A stretch of DNA of 64,000 bases from Smallanthus sonchifolius (taxonomy: Eukaryota > Streptophyta > Magnoliopsida > Asterales > Asteraceae), in contig CM042042.1 of NCBI GenBank assembly GCA_023525975.1, positions 49,611,880-49,675,879 of the forward strand, written 5' to 3'. The notes beneath the pieces are model-generated. The model made no database searches. It was not told the DNA's origin and saw only the letters and a program-made list of their open reading frames with translations. The translations under genes were made by a program, and so were the position numbers. This document shows positions 34,583 to 44,440 of this stretch, piece after piece. Every line of letters begins with the position of its first letter. Position 1 is the first letter of the stretch.

Positions 34583-34642
34583 AAAGAGCAGCAGCAACGC
34601 AAGTGCATCCCAAATGAACACTATGTCCCCACCTTACTTGCA
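34583..34642 (+). pseudogene. GT14-like (DUF266) glycosyltransferase exon fragment
   Basis: A 60-base open segment between a proper AG acceptor (CTCACAG) and a GT donor encodes KEQQQRKCIPNEHYVPTLLA. The C-I-P-x-E-H-Y-V-x-T-L-L-A core is the motif of plant core-2/I-branching-type glycosyltransferases (DUF266). No other exons of such a gene are visible nearby. It is probably a captured exon sitting downstream of the proteasome fragment. The short length keeps confidence moderate. Confidence 0.5.
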
Positions 34643-35971
34643 GTAAGCAAAATATAGATCATGTCTTTTAGCAATATTTTATATCCTTTTGTTTCATCAT
34701 TGTGGATATCAATTCATTATTTCATTAAAAAAACGTATTTTTCTTAAGACATATTTTCAAGGTTTATGATAAAGATAACCCTAAGGGTTATTTTTAGAGT
34801 TAAATACATCACACATGCCAAAACTATACATGAATAGTTTATGTATAGAATAACACTTCGAGTGACTTTCAACTCATTCGACCCACTTGACCTGTTTCAT
34901 TTTCAGGAAAGTTTTGAAGTTCTTTAATTACTGATTCTTATATTTAGAGATGCTTATTGATTTGATTAAATGGGTTTTAAACCTTTCGATGTAACTATGC
35001 TACTATATCATCAAAATATCTTAATAAAATGCTTTGGCTTTGCAGGTCGGAGTTCTTCGTTTGTTTGCAAAGGTTGCGGGTTGCGAGTAATTAAAATGGA
35101 TATATGAATTTGTTTCGAGAGGAAACATATTTCTGATTTATTGTTGAATATGAAGAAAACTTGCCTTATTCTTATTAACACACAAATATCTAAAGTCGAT
35201 ACAGTGGAGCAGATAATGGAAGCCCCCAACAGTCACAAGTCAAGATGGCATGACCGCCGATTGGTCAGCACTCATTTTTTTCCCTGAAATTTATTTATTT
35301 ATCTTTTTTTGCTTAGGGATTTAGAATCTTTACATGTAGATATGGAGTCAAAAGAACTTTTGAGTAAATGAATTATGTTTGACTTTTGAGTCAAAATGAC
35401 TGAAGTTTGCATTTCAAAATCAATATGGCTTCTTCACAAAACCTGGAAATTCATAGTTAAAAAATATAGAACGTCATGACATAACCATTGCTCTATTTAC
35501 TCTCGATTTGAAAGTTTGACTTCCAAAGTCAACTTACAGAATATTTTTGAAAACAATGAATTTTTTTAGTGAACAATTCATCTCTTTTGGTTTCCATTCA
35601 TTTTTTCAACATTTTGAACTTTCAGGTACTATTTTGACCATAAGTTTTTGGACGAAAGTAGCCAAGAAAATCTGCAATAGTCTTCGTGCGGTGAACTGAG
35701 TTTGTCTAGACATTACATTTTTAGGTTCTTAGGCAACGAATTCTGCCATTGGGAATATGTTGACATTCAATGCTTGCCTTTGTTTTATAAATCAAAGACT
35801 TATTTTCTCATGGTTTGAGTCTAAGTTTTCTTAATCAAGCTAACTTAACGCGTGACCCGTCGCAACGCAAGGGCTTTGGTCAATGAATATATATGCATGT
35901 CTTCTTATCTGAGCACTTTTCTGCACCATTGAAAACTCATGATCCCGCCGGATAGCGCGTCGGGAATAACA
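34643..35971. other. Intron-like and unassigned sequence before the Helitron-like end
   Basis: A short open piece after TTTGCAG at 35046-35087 (VGVLRLFAKVAGCE) and a segment at about 35180-35275 look exon-like but were not identified. From 35845 a GC-richer patch (GCGTGACCCGTCGCAACGCA) appears. No complete gene is present. Confidence 0.35.
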
Positions 35972-35975
35972 CTAG
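35942..35975 (+). mobile_element. Helitron-like 3' terminus
   Basis: A GC hairpin (CCCGCCGGATAGCGCGTCGGG at 35944-35964, 4-bp stem plus 2 further pairs) is followed by AATAACA and CTAG at 35972-35975, then T. A hairpin roughly ten bases before CTRR, inserted next to T, is the standard Helitron 3' architecture. If real, the element extends leftward over the fragments at 31.4-34.6 kb. The 5' TC end was not located. Confidence 0.45.
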
Positions 35976-36908
35976 TTGGTCTTTATTTGACTGTTGTTTA
36001 GGGTTTCAATTTGGGGCTTTGTTTGTGTGTTTAGGTTTGTTTGATTACTTAGATTTGCAATTATGTAAGAATTTATTTTTAGGTTTCTGAAGCCTTTTTT
36101 TTACTGGTTTGAAGGACAAGCCGGTAGTTTGGGTTGTGATTGTTTGAAGATTTAAATATCTATAGGAAATACTAGTCACACTTATAAATATCCGAATATC
36201 TAAAAAAAAGGCAATAATGATTAATGAGGAATATATTTATACAATAAGCTAGGGTGTTCATCGGTTCGACTTGAATTTTTTTTGGTTGAAACCGTATAAT
36301 ATATGTTTATTCGGTTAATTATGCTATATATAAAATATAGGCTAAAAAATAAATAATGGCCTTTTTGGTTTGATCAAATAGCCATTTATGTAATTAACTC
36401 ATAAAAGAAAAAAAATATAAAATTACAAATATACTTAACCCCAAAAATTGATGGGGATTAATGTTGGGGGTTAATTTGAAGTTTTTCATTTCTAGAGCCA
36501 AACATATAATTTAATCAAATCTCATTTGTGTAATTAATTTTAAGAAAAAAAAAACTATAGTATTATGCCTTAGGGACTCAACTTTTGTAAGGCGAGTAGG
36601 GAGATTCAATCCGTCATTTATGGCCGTCTACATAGAGTGCTCGAGATATGGCCGACATTATCAACGTAACTTTTTTTAACGTTAAACTCACACACGCGAT
36701 AAATCTACTCCTAAATCTACACCATGTGTATGACGTGACTAGAACCCACAGCTTCTTAGAGAGGGGACATTGTGCAATGCACCTGGGTATCATTGGGCCA
36801 AATACCCTTTGGTATTATCAAGGTAACTAGTTCACTTCTTATGCAAATTTTTTTATTAGTCTTCGTAATCATACATGTCTAATTGTTTTGATTATCATTT
36901 ACAATTAG
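35976..36908. other. Intergenic, no gene recognised
   Basis: T-rich then AT-rich sequence. The frame at 36648-36830 has no familiar motif. Confidence 0.5.
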
Positions 36909-37050
36909 ATAAGTGAAGAGGATATTGTTTTTCTAACAATTGGAGACTTCGTATGAATATGATGACAGTGTTGTCCATAAATTATGTCATCCAAATCTTA
37001 AATTGCTACTTGTGACAAAAGGACCAAATGGTTGCAGATATTACACCAAG
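36909..37050 (+). pseudogene. Fructokinase (pfkB family) single-exon fragment, frameshifted
   Basis: The exon lies between ACAATTAG and GTAATG splice signals. Its first part reads ISEEDIVFLT and, after a one-frame shift, continues YEYDDSVVHKL and LKLLLVTKGPNGCRYYTK. These match plant fructokinase, which phosphorylates fructose, in the region where the central strand meets the ATP-binding part. The frameshift near 36940 and the absence of all other exons make it non-functional. It is the fourth unrelated gene fragment on the same strand within 6 kb. Confidence 0.75.
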
Positions 37051-37622
37051 GTAATGTGCAGAATTTGAATAATTTATCGTGTCCGCAACCATTTATATAA
37101 CCTTTTTGGTTCTACCTTTTGCTAGCTCCCATGTTACCAAGTCTAGCTCTGAGTTATGGAATTGTAACTTAGTACTTTACTTTTACCAAAATAAAATGTA
37201 TAGATTCTCTTTCCATGTTCTTTTTCAAATGATGTAATATGGGATGTTTGTCCTAGAGCTAGAATGCCTAGCTAAGTCTTCTTTTCCCATTAGCATTATT
37301 AAGCTATTTTGCAATGATTGATCTTGATTTTTAGGGTCTTCATATGCTCATGAAAGGGTGCTTATACTCCTACGCAACCCCCTCACATCATACTATCCGT
37401 ATAATCTCATACGGGTCGTATAGCTTAAAAGTTAAAGCTGGTAGTTTCTGGGAATGTCACATCCAGACATAATACATGTCGTATTGTGTCTCATATAGCC
37501 CAATACAACCCGTATTGTGTGTACCATACGACCGTGGTATGTGTCCGGTATGGGGTGGTATAACCCGTAAAAAGCTATATGACTCGTATAGTTATCAGTG
37601 GTCTATGTTAGTTGCATGCATG
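37051..37622. repeat. Region with GTATACGGG-type palindromic repeats
   Basis: From about 37390 to 37595 the words TACGGGTCGTATA, ACAACCCGTATTGTG and ATACGACCG recur in both orientations, forming multiple short hairpins. The same vocabulary occurs in the MITE at 44065-44292. The part before 37390 is unremarkable. Confidence 0.5.
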
Positions 37623-37950
37623 TTTGTAAAAATCGCGATTAATCGCTAATCGGGGATCCACAATGAATTTTTTAGCTTATTGGAACAAAAATCGGTAGTC
37701 GGTCAAAGGCGGTCCTAATCTGTCAAAAATCGGTGGCAACCCAGTTATTCCGGCCATTTTCCGGCCACCCTGTAAATTCTGACGATTCCGGTCCTAAACG
37801 GATCGAGGATGGGTTAAAACCCGTCTACTTAATAAAATTACACACAAAAATGTGTATATATAAGTTTGAAAATTACATATAAAAATTCTAATCCGATTAA
37901 TTACTAGTCGGTACTATACCGTCCGACTAGTGCCTAGCGTTTCTTACAAC
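37623..37950. mobile_element. MITE, TTGTAAAAATCGC family, copy 1
   Basis: Ends: TTTGTAAAAATCGCG on the left and CGTTTCTTACAAC on the right, imperfectly inverted. The interior shares long runs with the copy at 48046-48431: ATTACATATAAAAATTC, then CCGATTAAT, then CCGCCCGACTAG-like and TAGCG. Length is 328 bp with no coding capacity. Confidence 0.75.
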
Positions 37951-38340
37951 ATTGGCAGCCGGTGATGTATTTTTAGCGGTTCCCTCATGAAACTTATATG
38001 AGTTTATCATCCACTCATTGTCAAATATACCCGCAAATATATGTATGCAAAAAAAAACATTGTTCAGTAAAGCCCTCAACTTCAGAATGAACGGGTAAGG
38101 ATGACATAAGTCATGGTCTAATTTGTATCTACACTTACCAAATTCTTTCATTAATTAATTTTTGGTAGGTAACTAGGTACTTCCCAAACCAACATTTACA
38201 TAATAGTGAACACTTATAGTTTTAATAAGTATACATTCTTTTTTTATATTCTCATCTTTTCCTTTTCTATTCTTGTATTTATTACAATCATACTATTTAA
38301 AAAATAATTATGCACAAAAATAAAAAGATATATCAAATTT
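37951..38340. other. Short intergenic stretch, nothing recognised
   Basis: AT-rich with no gene. The minus frame at 37927-38151 overlaps the end of the MITE and is not believed to be real. Confidence 0.5.
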
Positions 38341-38605
38341 TGTATTTTAAGGCGACTTTTTTAAACCCTTACTACCTTCGGTAGCAGCCCGAGTGTTCCT
38401 GTGAGTAATGCATGTCTTTCCCAATGAGTTGTAACCGCAACGGACTCGAACCCAGGATCCACTTAGATGAATCCCACAACTGGGAAAAAAACTCACTGGC
38501 TCAACCTGGAACAATTTGTCCCAAGCGAGACTCGAATACACATGACCTTTCATTAGGAAAGTCATGGGGCTACCACACCACTAGAAGGCTTGTGGTATAT
38601 CAATT
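38341..38605 (-). mobile_element. SINE-like tRNA-derived element
   Basis: On the minus strand an A-box-like TGGTGTGGTAG (about 38570-38580) is followed some 35 bases later by the B-box-like TATTCGAGTCTCG. A second tRNA-like B box, GGGTTCGAGTCCG, occurs further on near 38440. The pairing is typical of tRNA-derived plant SINEs. A-rich sequence follows at the presumed 3' end (38300-38345 on the + strand). Target duplications were not resolved. Confidence 0.45.
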
Positions 38606-39860
38606 TTTTTTCTTAAATAGTCAGACTTTACCCGCGCTAGGAGGCGGAAGATAACCGGTTTTAAAAAAAATTTAAATGGAAACGTAGACGCACTTAGATA
38701 AAAAAACACGTCCTTATTGTAAAAACGTACGTTAAAATATACGAAAATGAACCTAAAAACCGTGTAAAATAAGTAACAATATATCTTTAAAAAGAAAAAA
38801 AATCAACATTTTTTAAAAAGAAAAGTTGATGTCACCAGTAAGTCGGGTTGTTTGGGGGGGGGGGGGGGGGTCTGAACCCAGGTTGTTCGCCATTCACGTA
38901 AGGGCTCATTGCTGGTGGCAATGGCGATGAAGTGGAAATCATGAGCTTGTAAGGCAGTGTTAGATCAAGATCTCACTTGGACAAAACACGGGTCTGTATT
39001 GATTCAAATCCAAAACAATCTTGATAGAACTTTAGTCTTAGCATAGTTAAATGATCTTGAAATCAGTCTTAAACCAGTTGTAAGGATCGAAGCTCATTTA
39101 ACCTTTGAGGGGTGGAGAGTGGTAAACATCTCATTCCTCTCTAGCAAAAGTCTCTTATTTTGATTCAACATCTCTTTCCTCTCTAGCAAAAGTCTCTTAT
39201 TTTGATTCACTCCCACGGTGCCGGTTTTAAACCCCTTAAAGGTCACATGACCGACGTAAGCCATGTTTTATCTGGTTTTCACTCTGGTTAGCAGTGGGCG
39301 AGGAGTTTTCCTTCTAAGGATTGAAAGCGGGCTCCTATATAATGATGCTAAATACACTAGATGGCGTCGTCATACATGATGTATGACATGACGAAAATCA
39401 TTTGGGTAGGTTGTAAATGAACTGAATGAAGCATTGGTAGTCTTCGTTCGTTTAGTAATCCCTAACCACAAAGGCTGCATAGGATGCGAAAGATGGCTAT
39501 TGGCGAAGACAGCGTTGGTGGAACAGAACCACAAAAGGTTGTGAGAATACGGTAACGACGCATAAATGAGAATAAATTTTCCTACTTTAATCAGTTAATT
39601 GTTAGGGTAATAAAATAAAATAAAAACTAAAAAATATAAAAAGTTTAGATAAAATAAAATAAAAATATTTGATAAACATAATCAAACAAACATAAATGAA
39701 CCTTCACGAACATAATTGAACGAACGGGATCTCTGTTCATGTTTAAACGATTCAGAAGTGTTTAGATACCTTTATAAAAAATATTATTAACTCATGTAAT
39801 TAGTCTAACACGTCCCCTATAATACCATTTTCACTTTATCACATATACCTTGTTAGCAAT
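38606..39860. other. Intergenic region upstream of the ERF gene
   Basis: A run of 18 G residues lies at about 38855-38872. A short direct duplication (CTCTAGCAAAAGTCTCTTAT) occurs at about 39139 and 39181. GAACGAAC/TTCGTTCG words at 39400-39745 suggest a diverged copy of the hAT MITE seen in the AsnRS intron. No gene is seen. Confidence 0.45.
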
Positions 39861-39862
39861 TC

Positions 39863-39910
39863 TTGTATATAATACCGCTTAAATTGATCCTCTCTCTCTC
39901 TCTCTCCACC
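39863..39910 (+). promoter_or_regulatory. Candidate TATA box and CT-rich leader of the ERF gene
   Basis: TGTATATAATA at about 39865-39875 lies 195 bases before the ERF start codon. It is followed at 39890-39907 by a (TC)n tract, a common plant core-promoter or leader element. Confidence 0.4.
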
Positions 39911-40069
39911 AACAAACCCTGATCCACTCGTCAAAAATCAAAATCAAAATCACCTCTCCTCGATCAAATCATCCACCCGCCAATTAAATCTCATCGCTTA
40001 TATTATATACATCGACCTCACAACTAAAAGGTGTCGGTGCTCTTCACTTTCAATTTCAATTTCAGATCG

Positions 40070-40510
40070 ATGGACGAGAGAAACGGCGTCGTTGGGAAGA
40101 GGAAAAACGACGATAGACCGTACAAGGGTATACGGATGAGGAAGTGGGGAAAGTGGGTGGCGGAGATTCGGGAGCCAAATAAACGCTCCAGAATCTGGCT
40201 CGGATCCTACTCAACCCCCGTCGCCGCCGCCCGAGCCTACGACACCGCCGTCTACTACCTCCGTGGCCCCACCGCACGGCTCAACTTCCCGGAACTACTC
40301 ACCTCCGACGCCGGACCGGATGAGTTGTCGGCGGCTTCTATTCGGAAGAAAGCCACGGAGGTTGGGGCTAGGGTTGACGCCGAAACAACCGGTTCACATG
40401 AACCCGGTTCGGAACTCAAGCCTTGTTGGTTTGAAGAGAAACCTGACTTGAATAAGAAACCCAAACCTGAACCCGAATCCGGATCTGAGTACCCAGATGG
40501 AGAATGTTAA
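40070..40510 (+). CDS. AP2/ERF transcription factor, DREB A-5 / ERF group II, with EAR motif
   Basis: A single-exon gene of 146 residues encodes a DNA-binding regulator of the ERF008-011 (DEAR) type. One AP2 domain covers about 18-75 (YKGIRMRKWGKWVAEIREP, then WLGSYSTPVAAARAYDTAVY and LRGPTARLNFPE). The WLG and RAYD elements and the GCC/DRE-contacting arginines are intact. After it comes the group II block SAASIRKKATEVGARVDA (87-104). The tail holds DLNKKP at 126-131, which fits the DLNxxP EAR repression motif, so a repressor role in stress-responsive transcription is inferred. The ATG at 40070 is preferred because translation from upstream in-frame codons would only add low-complexity residues. 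The protein is shorter than Arabidopsis relatives (about 175-185) because the acidic linker is reduced. The basic KRKNDDR before the domain may act as a nuclear signal. Confidence 0.93.
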   Translation: MDERNGVVGKRKNDDRPYKGIRMRKWGKWVAEIREPNKRSRIWLGSYSTPVAAARAYDTAVYYLRGPTARLNFPELLTSDAGPDELSAASIRKKATEVGARVDAETTGSHEPGSELKPCWFEEKPDLNKKPKPEPESGSEYPDGEC

Positions 40511-41029
40511 TTGGTTCTATTAAACTTTTGTAATTGTTGTTTTCGTTAATAAAAACATTTTCATTATTTCTCTACTTTGCAAGATTTAAATAAGGCTATA
40601 CAAAAAAAGATAAATTAGATTATTATGCTATTGAGACTGTTATTGACAACAAAGAGTAAAATTTATAGATTATCATTAGTTAAACTGTTAGTTTAAATTA
40701 TTATCGACGAATAAGTCATAGTTTAAATTATTAAAAATCAATTTGTAAAAAAAATATTATTAGTTTATTGTTGTGATTTTGTGTGAAAATAGTTTAGTTT
40801 TGGACGGAAAAGGAGAAAAATATAGGACCACTTTTGATTTACTTTTAAGAATGAAGTTGTCTTATTTTGGATTTTCAGTTACAAGTCTCGTTCAAAATTA
40901 AGAATTTTGTTCGTGTAGTTGACATCCAAGGTCACAGAGTTTGTCTCTTAGAAGAACAAAACAAAGGGACACACATGTTTCCTTTTTCATTCTGCCCATC
41001 ATTAGTGTCCCTTTGTTTGTTTTTGTATG
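40511..41029. other. ERF 3' flank
   Basis: The 3' untranslated region has an AATAAA-type signal at about 40547. AT-rich sequence follows without a gene. Confidence 0.5.
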
Positions 41030-41993
41030 TTTATAAACGGGAAAGTGAATATGGTGTTGTTAGGCATGTAAGTTGTATGTGAAACCAATCAAAACTACGT
41101 AGTTTTAACTAAATTCAATTTACATTTTGTTTTATTCTTTTTGTTGTTTATTCTCCATGAATTTTGCCTCTTGTTTATTCAAAACCTAATTTAAATCTTT
41201 TTAGTTTTTATTTCAAAACCATCACTATCACCGGAAGTAATTATTTACTTTATGTTTATCCATCATTGAAAATACATCCCTCCCTAGATCAGTTTCGTAA
41301 TTTCTTGATACAGTAAAAGAATCACCTCTAATATTTTATCACGAATTTCAAATGGCATTAAATAATTTTCAATTTGGATTAAATTCTGGCATTGGGCAGA
41401 AGTAGTAATTGCATATGAAAAAGATTAAATAAAATATCATATAATATTATTTAGGCCAGGCAAACTGGGCGGGGCGGGCGGGTTCGGGTCACGGGTCATA
41501 ACGGGGTCAGGTCAGAATGGGTTCGGGTTAATATGAGTTATGAGCAAAATGACTTCGGGTCAAAACGGGTTTGGAGCAAAATTAGTCCGGGTCAAAACGG
41601 GTCGTTTTTAAAAAAACTATCAATTAAGTTCGAGTCCAAACGGGTTTGATCAATACCGTGGGAGGTGGCAGGGGTGGGGGGGCACCTATTATTTGAAGAA
41701 TGGATCAAGATTACCACCTCTAATATTATTGAATACCAGAATTCCATGGACTTTTTTGACTTACAGTTTGATTTGGAGAATGACTAACTTTTGTTTAATT
41801 GGTTTTAATCGCACACTTTCTTTCTGTCTGTGGATTTGGAGAATGACAAGAAGAGGCAAAATTCATCGAGAATAAACAACAAAAAGAATAAAATAAAATG
41901 TAATTTGAATTTAGTTAAAACGACGTAGTTTTTATTGATTTCGCATACAACTTACATGCTTAACAACATCATATTCACTTTCCCCATTTATAA
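41030..41993. mobile_element. Foldback/Mutator-like element with 143-bp inverted arms
   Basis: The left arm (41030-41173: TTTATAAACGGGAAAGTGAA, then TAGGCATGTAAGTTGTATG, then TGTTGTTTATTCTC) is repeated inverted at 41852-41993 (GAGAATAAACAACAAAAAGA, then CATACAACTTACATGCTTAA, then CCATTTATAAA). The 680-bp interior is AT-rich except for a CGGGTCAAAACGGGT-type repeat cluster at 41460-41680. No transposase is present. Confidence 0.7.
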
Positions 41994-43494
41994 AATAGAC
42001 TTTTTTGGTTTCTTTAAATAATAATAACAACGTTGTTAATAACTAAAGATGGTGACATTTGTGAATATTTTAAAAGATAAGACACTTGTGGATACTCTTA
42101 ATGCCAAAGGTTTACCGTACATAGTGTAGTCTGGTTGAATGTTTTTGAGTTCGTTGCAAACTTATCGGCTGGTTAGGATGGGTGGTTGTTGAACTGATGG
42201 ACCGTTAACCATGGTTAGACTGAAAATATAAGATTTTTTTTTTCAGTTTTACAAAATAAGTAAATTATAAACTGCATACCTTTTAGGCTTTTACCCAAAC
42301 TCAACTCTCATGTACTTGGTCGTAGCCCACACATACACATAGATAGAATTATATCTCTATCGCCTCGACTTTGAAGAATTTGATTCGATCGACACTATTT
42401 ACTTTTTTTTTGCAAAAAATTTCACCCATTCGGTTGTACTTAGTTTTATCTCACGTCTTTCTTGAGGTATGGGGGTGGGTGATTGCCAAAAAAAAAAAGA
42501 TGGCCAACTATTTTAATATGAAGCAAGAGTACTTTTTTGATTAAAAATGATGGGATGGCTGCAATTAATATGGGAATGGGCTGAATTATATGAAAGTACA
42601 CAACTAATTTCTTGAGTTGGAGGGCAGAAAGTGGGGCCAAGGGTGGAGAGAGTGCACTTTGATACCTTTTCCCTAGCCATTCCCGATAGATAGAGGGGGA
42701 TGGTGTTCCCGCTCTCCCTTCTCGACATCCCTTCACCTTCTTCATAAAACTTCAAATCGGCGGCAACCCTTTCCCGAGCAATTCCTGGCGGTGAGTCCTG
42801 AGTGGACTCCCTCCACCCTAAGTATCAAACTTTTGGTTTGATTCTCTTTTAATTTAACTAGTGGATTTTCAACTTCTTCAATTATATTTGTTTAAACTTG
42901 AGTTGTGCTTGATTTTTAAACTAAAGTTGTGTAGGATTGATAGCCGATTAAGAGTTAAAGGACTATTTACCATAATTTAGTTAGAATATAAAGAGTTAGT
43001 TAAAAGAGCGTAAAGATAAAAAGTAATTAAAAATAGGATTGACATGGGTTATTGGATCTTATTACGTAATCCTCGTGGAGTAAGGTGAATATAGCTTATT
43101 TTACTGGAGGCTCCGAGTGAGAACTGTTCTTCCTCTACTCAAATGGAACATTTCGTTCACCCACCACTAGTCGAGCCGCAGGGGATGATAAGTTCACGAT
43201 GGCTAGAACGATGTCACTTATTAGAAATGTGACATGTAAAATAAGATATGGTTTGATGTTTGTTAAACTTATCTTGGGAATGTATCTCTCTAAAATATGT
43301 TGATATTGACACGACATCATCGACAATCAGCCTTGATTATAAACTATGTAAAAGTTATAAAGCCAGAGTTTATAACCTCGGGTAGATTTGAAATATAATT
43401 TTTCTTATTTTAATTTTCTTTTAAAATATAATTTAGTTTTTCTTGAAAGTGCATAACATTTTTCAGATAGAAAATGAATCAAAATAATATATGC
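41994..43494. other. Intergenic, no gene recognised
   Basis: A somewhat GC-richer island at about 42590-42830 contains TTTCCCTAGCCATTCCCG and CTCCCTCCACCCTAAG. It could be an untranslated exon or promoter remnant. The minus-strand frames there (42446-42745, 42513-42755) overlap each other and match nothing I recognise. Confidence 0.4.
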
Positions 43495-43804
43495 TAGAGT
43501 AAAATGTTATTTTCGTCTCATTGGTTTGACAATTTTAGCATGTTTCATCTAAAATCTTCTTTTTAGCTTTTTTGTTTCTGACTTTTCAAAATCTACACAT
43601 TTTCATCCAACTGACTAACTCCGTCTACATTTTAATGTTAAATCAAGGGCAATTTGATTTAACGTTAAAATGTAGATGGAGTTGGTCTAGTTATATGAAA
43701 ATGGCTAGATTTTGAAAAACAAGTGACAAAAAACAAAAAAATACTTTTTAAATAAAAATAACTAAAATTGTCAAAAACATCAAGGAATATGAGAGTTTAC
43801 TCTA
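43495..43804. mobile_element. Foldback MITE, about 310 bp
   Basis: TAGAGTAAAATGTTATTTTC at the left and TTTACTCTA at the right begin inverted arms that match almost to the centre (TTAATGTTAAATCAA against TTGATTTAACGTTAA near 43630-43665). The arms contain ACTCCGTCTACATTTTAA and its complement. No coding capacity. Confidence 0.75.
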
Positions 43805-44064
43805 TTTCATATTGAATAGCCTAAATATGTTACAGGGTGCTTTTATACTACTTGAATTATATTTTTTTAAATATCAATAAACATGATACAAATTTAAATG
43901 TATGTTTTTTTTCTATTTATTATTATTTATTTTAAATAAGCCACCAACCGAACCTACCTTGACTTCTGTTTAACTCGTTTGCAAACCAAACCGGCTCCGC
44001 TTGACTCATTTACAAACCAAACTTTTTTTGAGCTTTTTAACATTTTCCTTATAAAATAAGGGAG
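43805..44064. other. AT-rich intergenic stretch
   Basis: Contains a diverged GAGCTCG-type repeat at 43970-44040 (AACTCGTTTGCAAACCAAAC). No gene. Confidence 0.4.
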
Positions 44065-44292
44065 TGGCTATTTGGACAACCCTTAATTTTATTTGGACAT
44101 TTTGGGTGTCTATACGGGCCGTACATGGTTCATTAATTACCTCGTACATCGTACCTATACGGCCCGTATAGAGCTATACGGGTCGTATAAAGTGTGCATT
44201 TAATGCCGATGAAAACCCTATACGGGTAGTATTGGGCTATACGACCCGTATAAAGGGTATCCAACTACTTTTTGAGGTTGTCCAAATAACAT
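44065..44292. mobile_element. MITE with GTATACGGGCC palindromes
   Basis: TGGCTATTTGGACAACCC at the left and GGTTGTCCAAATAACA at the right are inverted repeats. Inside, TATACGGGCCGTA, ATACGGCCCGTATAG and ATACGACCCGTATA give several nested hairpins. Length is about 228 bp. Confidence 0.65.
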
Positions 44293-44440
44293 CATTTCAT
44301 GCTACGTGTAGTCTCCATATTCATTCTAATCATTTTTTTCCACCTATCTGTTTATTAAATTAACATCCATCTTTTAACATTAGTATATATTTAAAGAAAA
44401 TATTAATTATACTAATAAAAACATTTATTTTGAAGAGTAA
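44293..44440. other. AT-rich spacer
   Basis: No feature is seen apart from A/T runs between the two repeat blocks. Confidence 0.4.

Noticed and set aside
42446..42755. Two overlapping minus-strand frames
   Set aside because: Mutually exclusive frames over a GC-richer patch, with no recognisable protein content.
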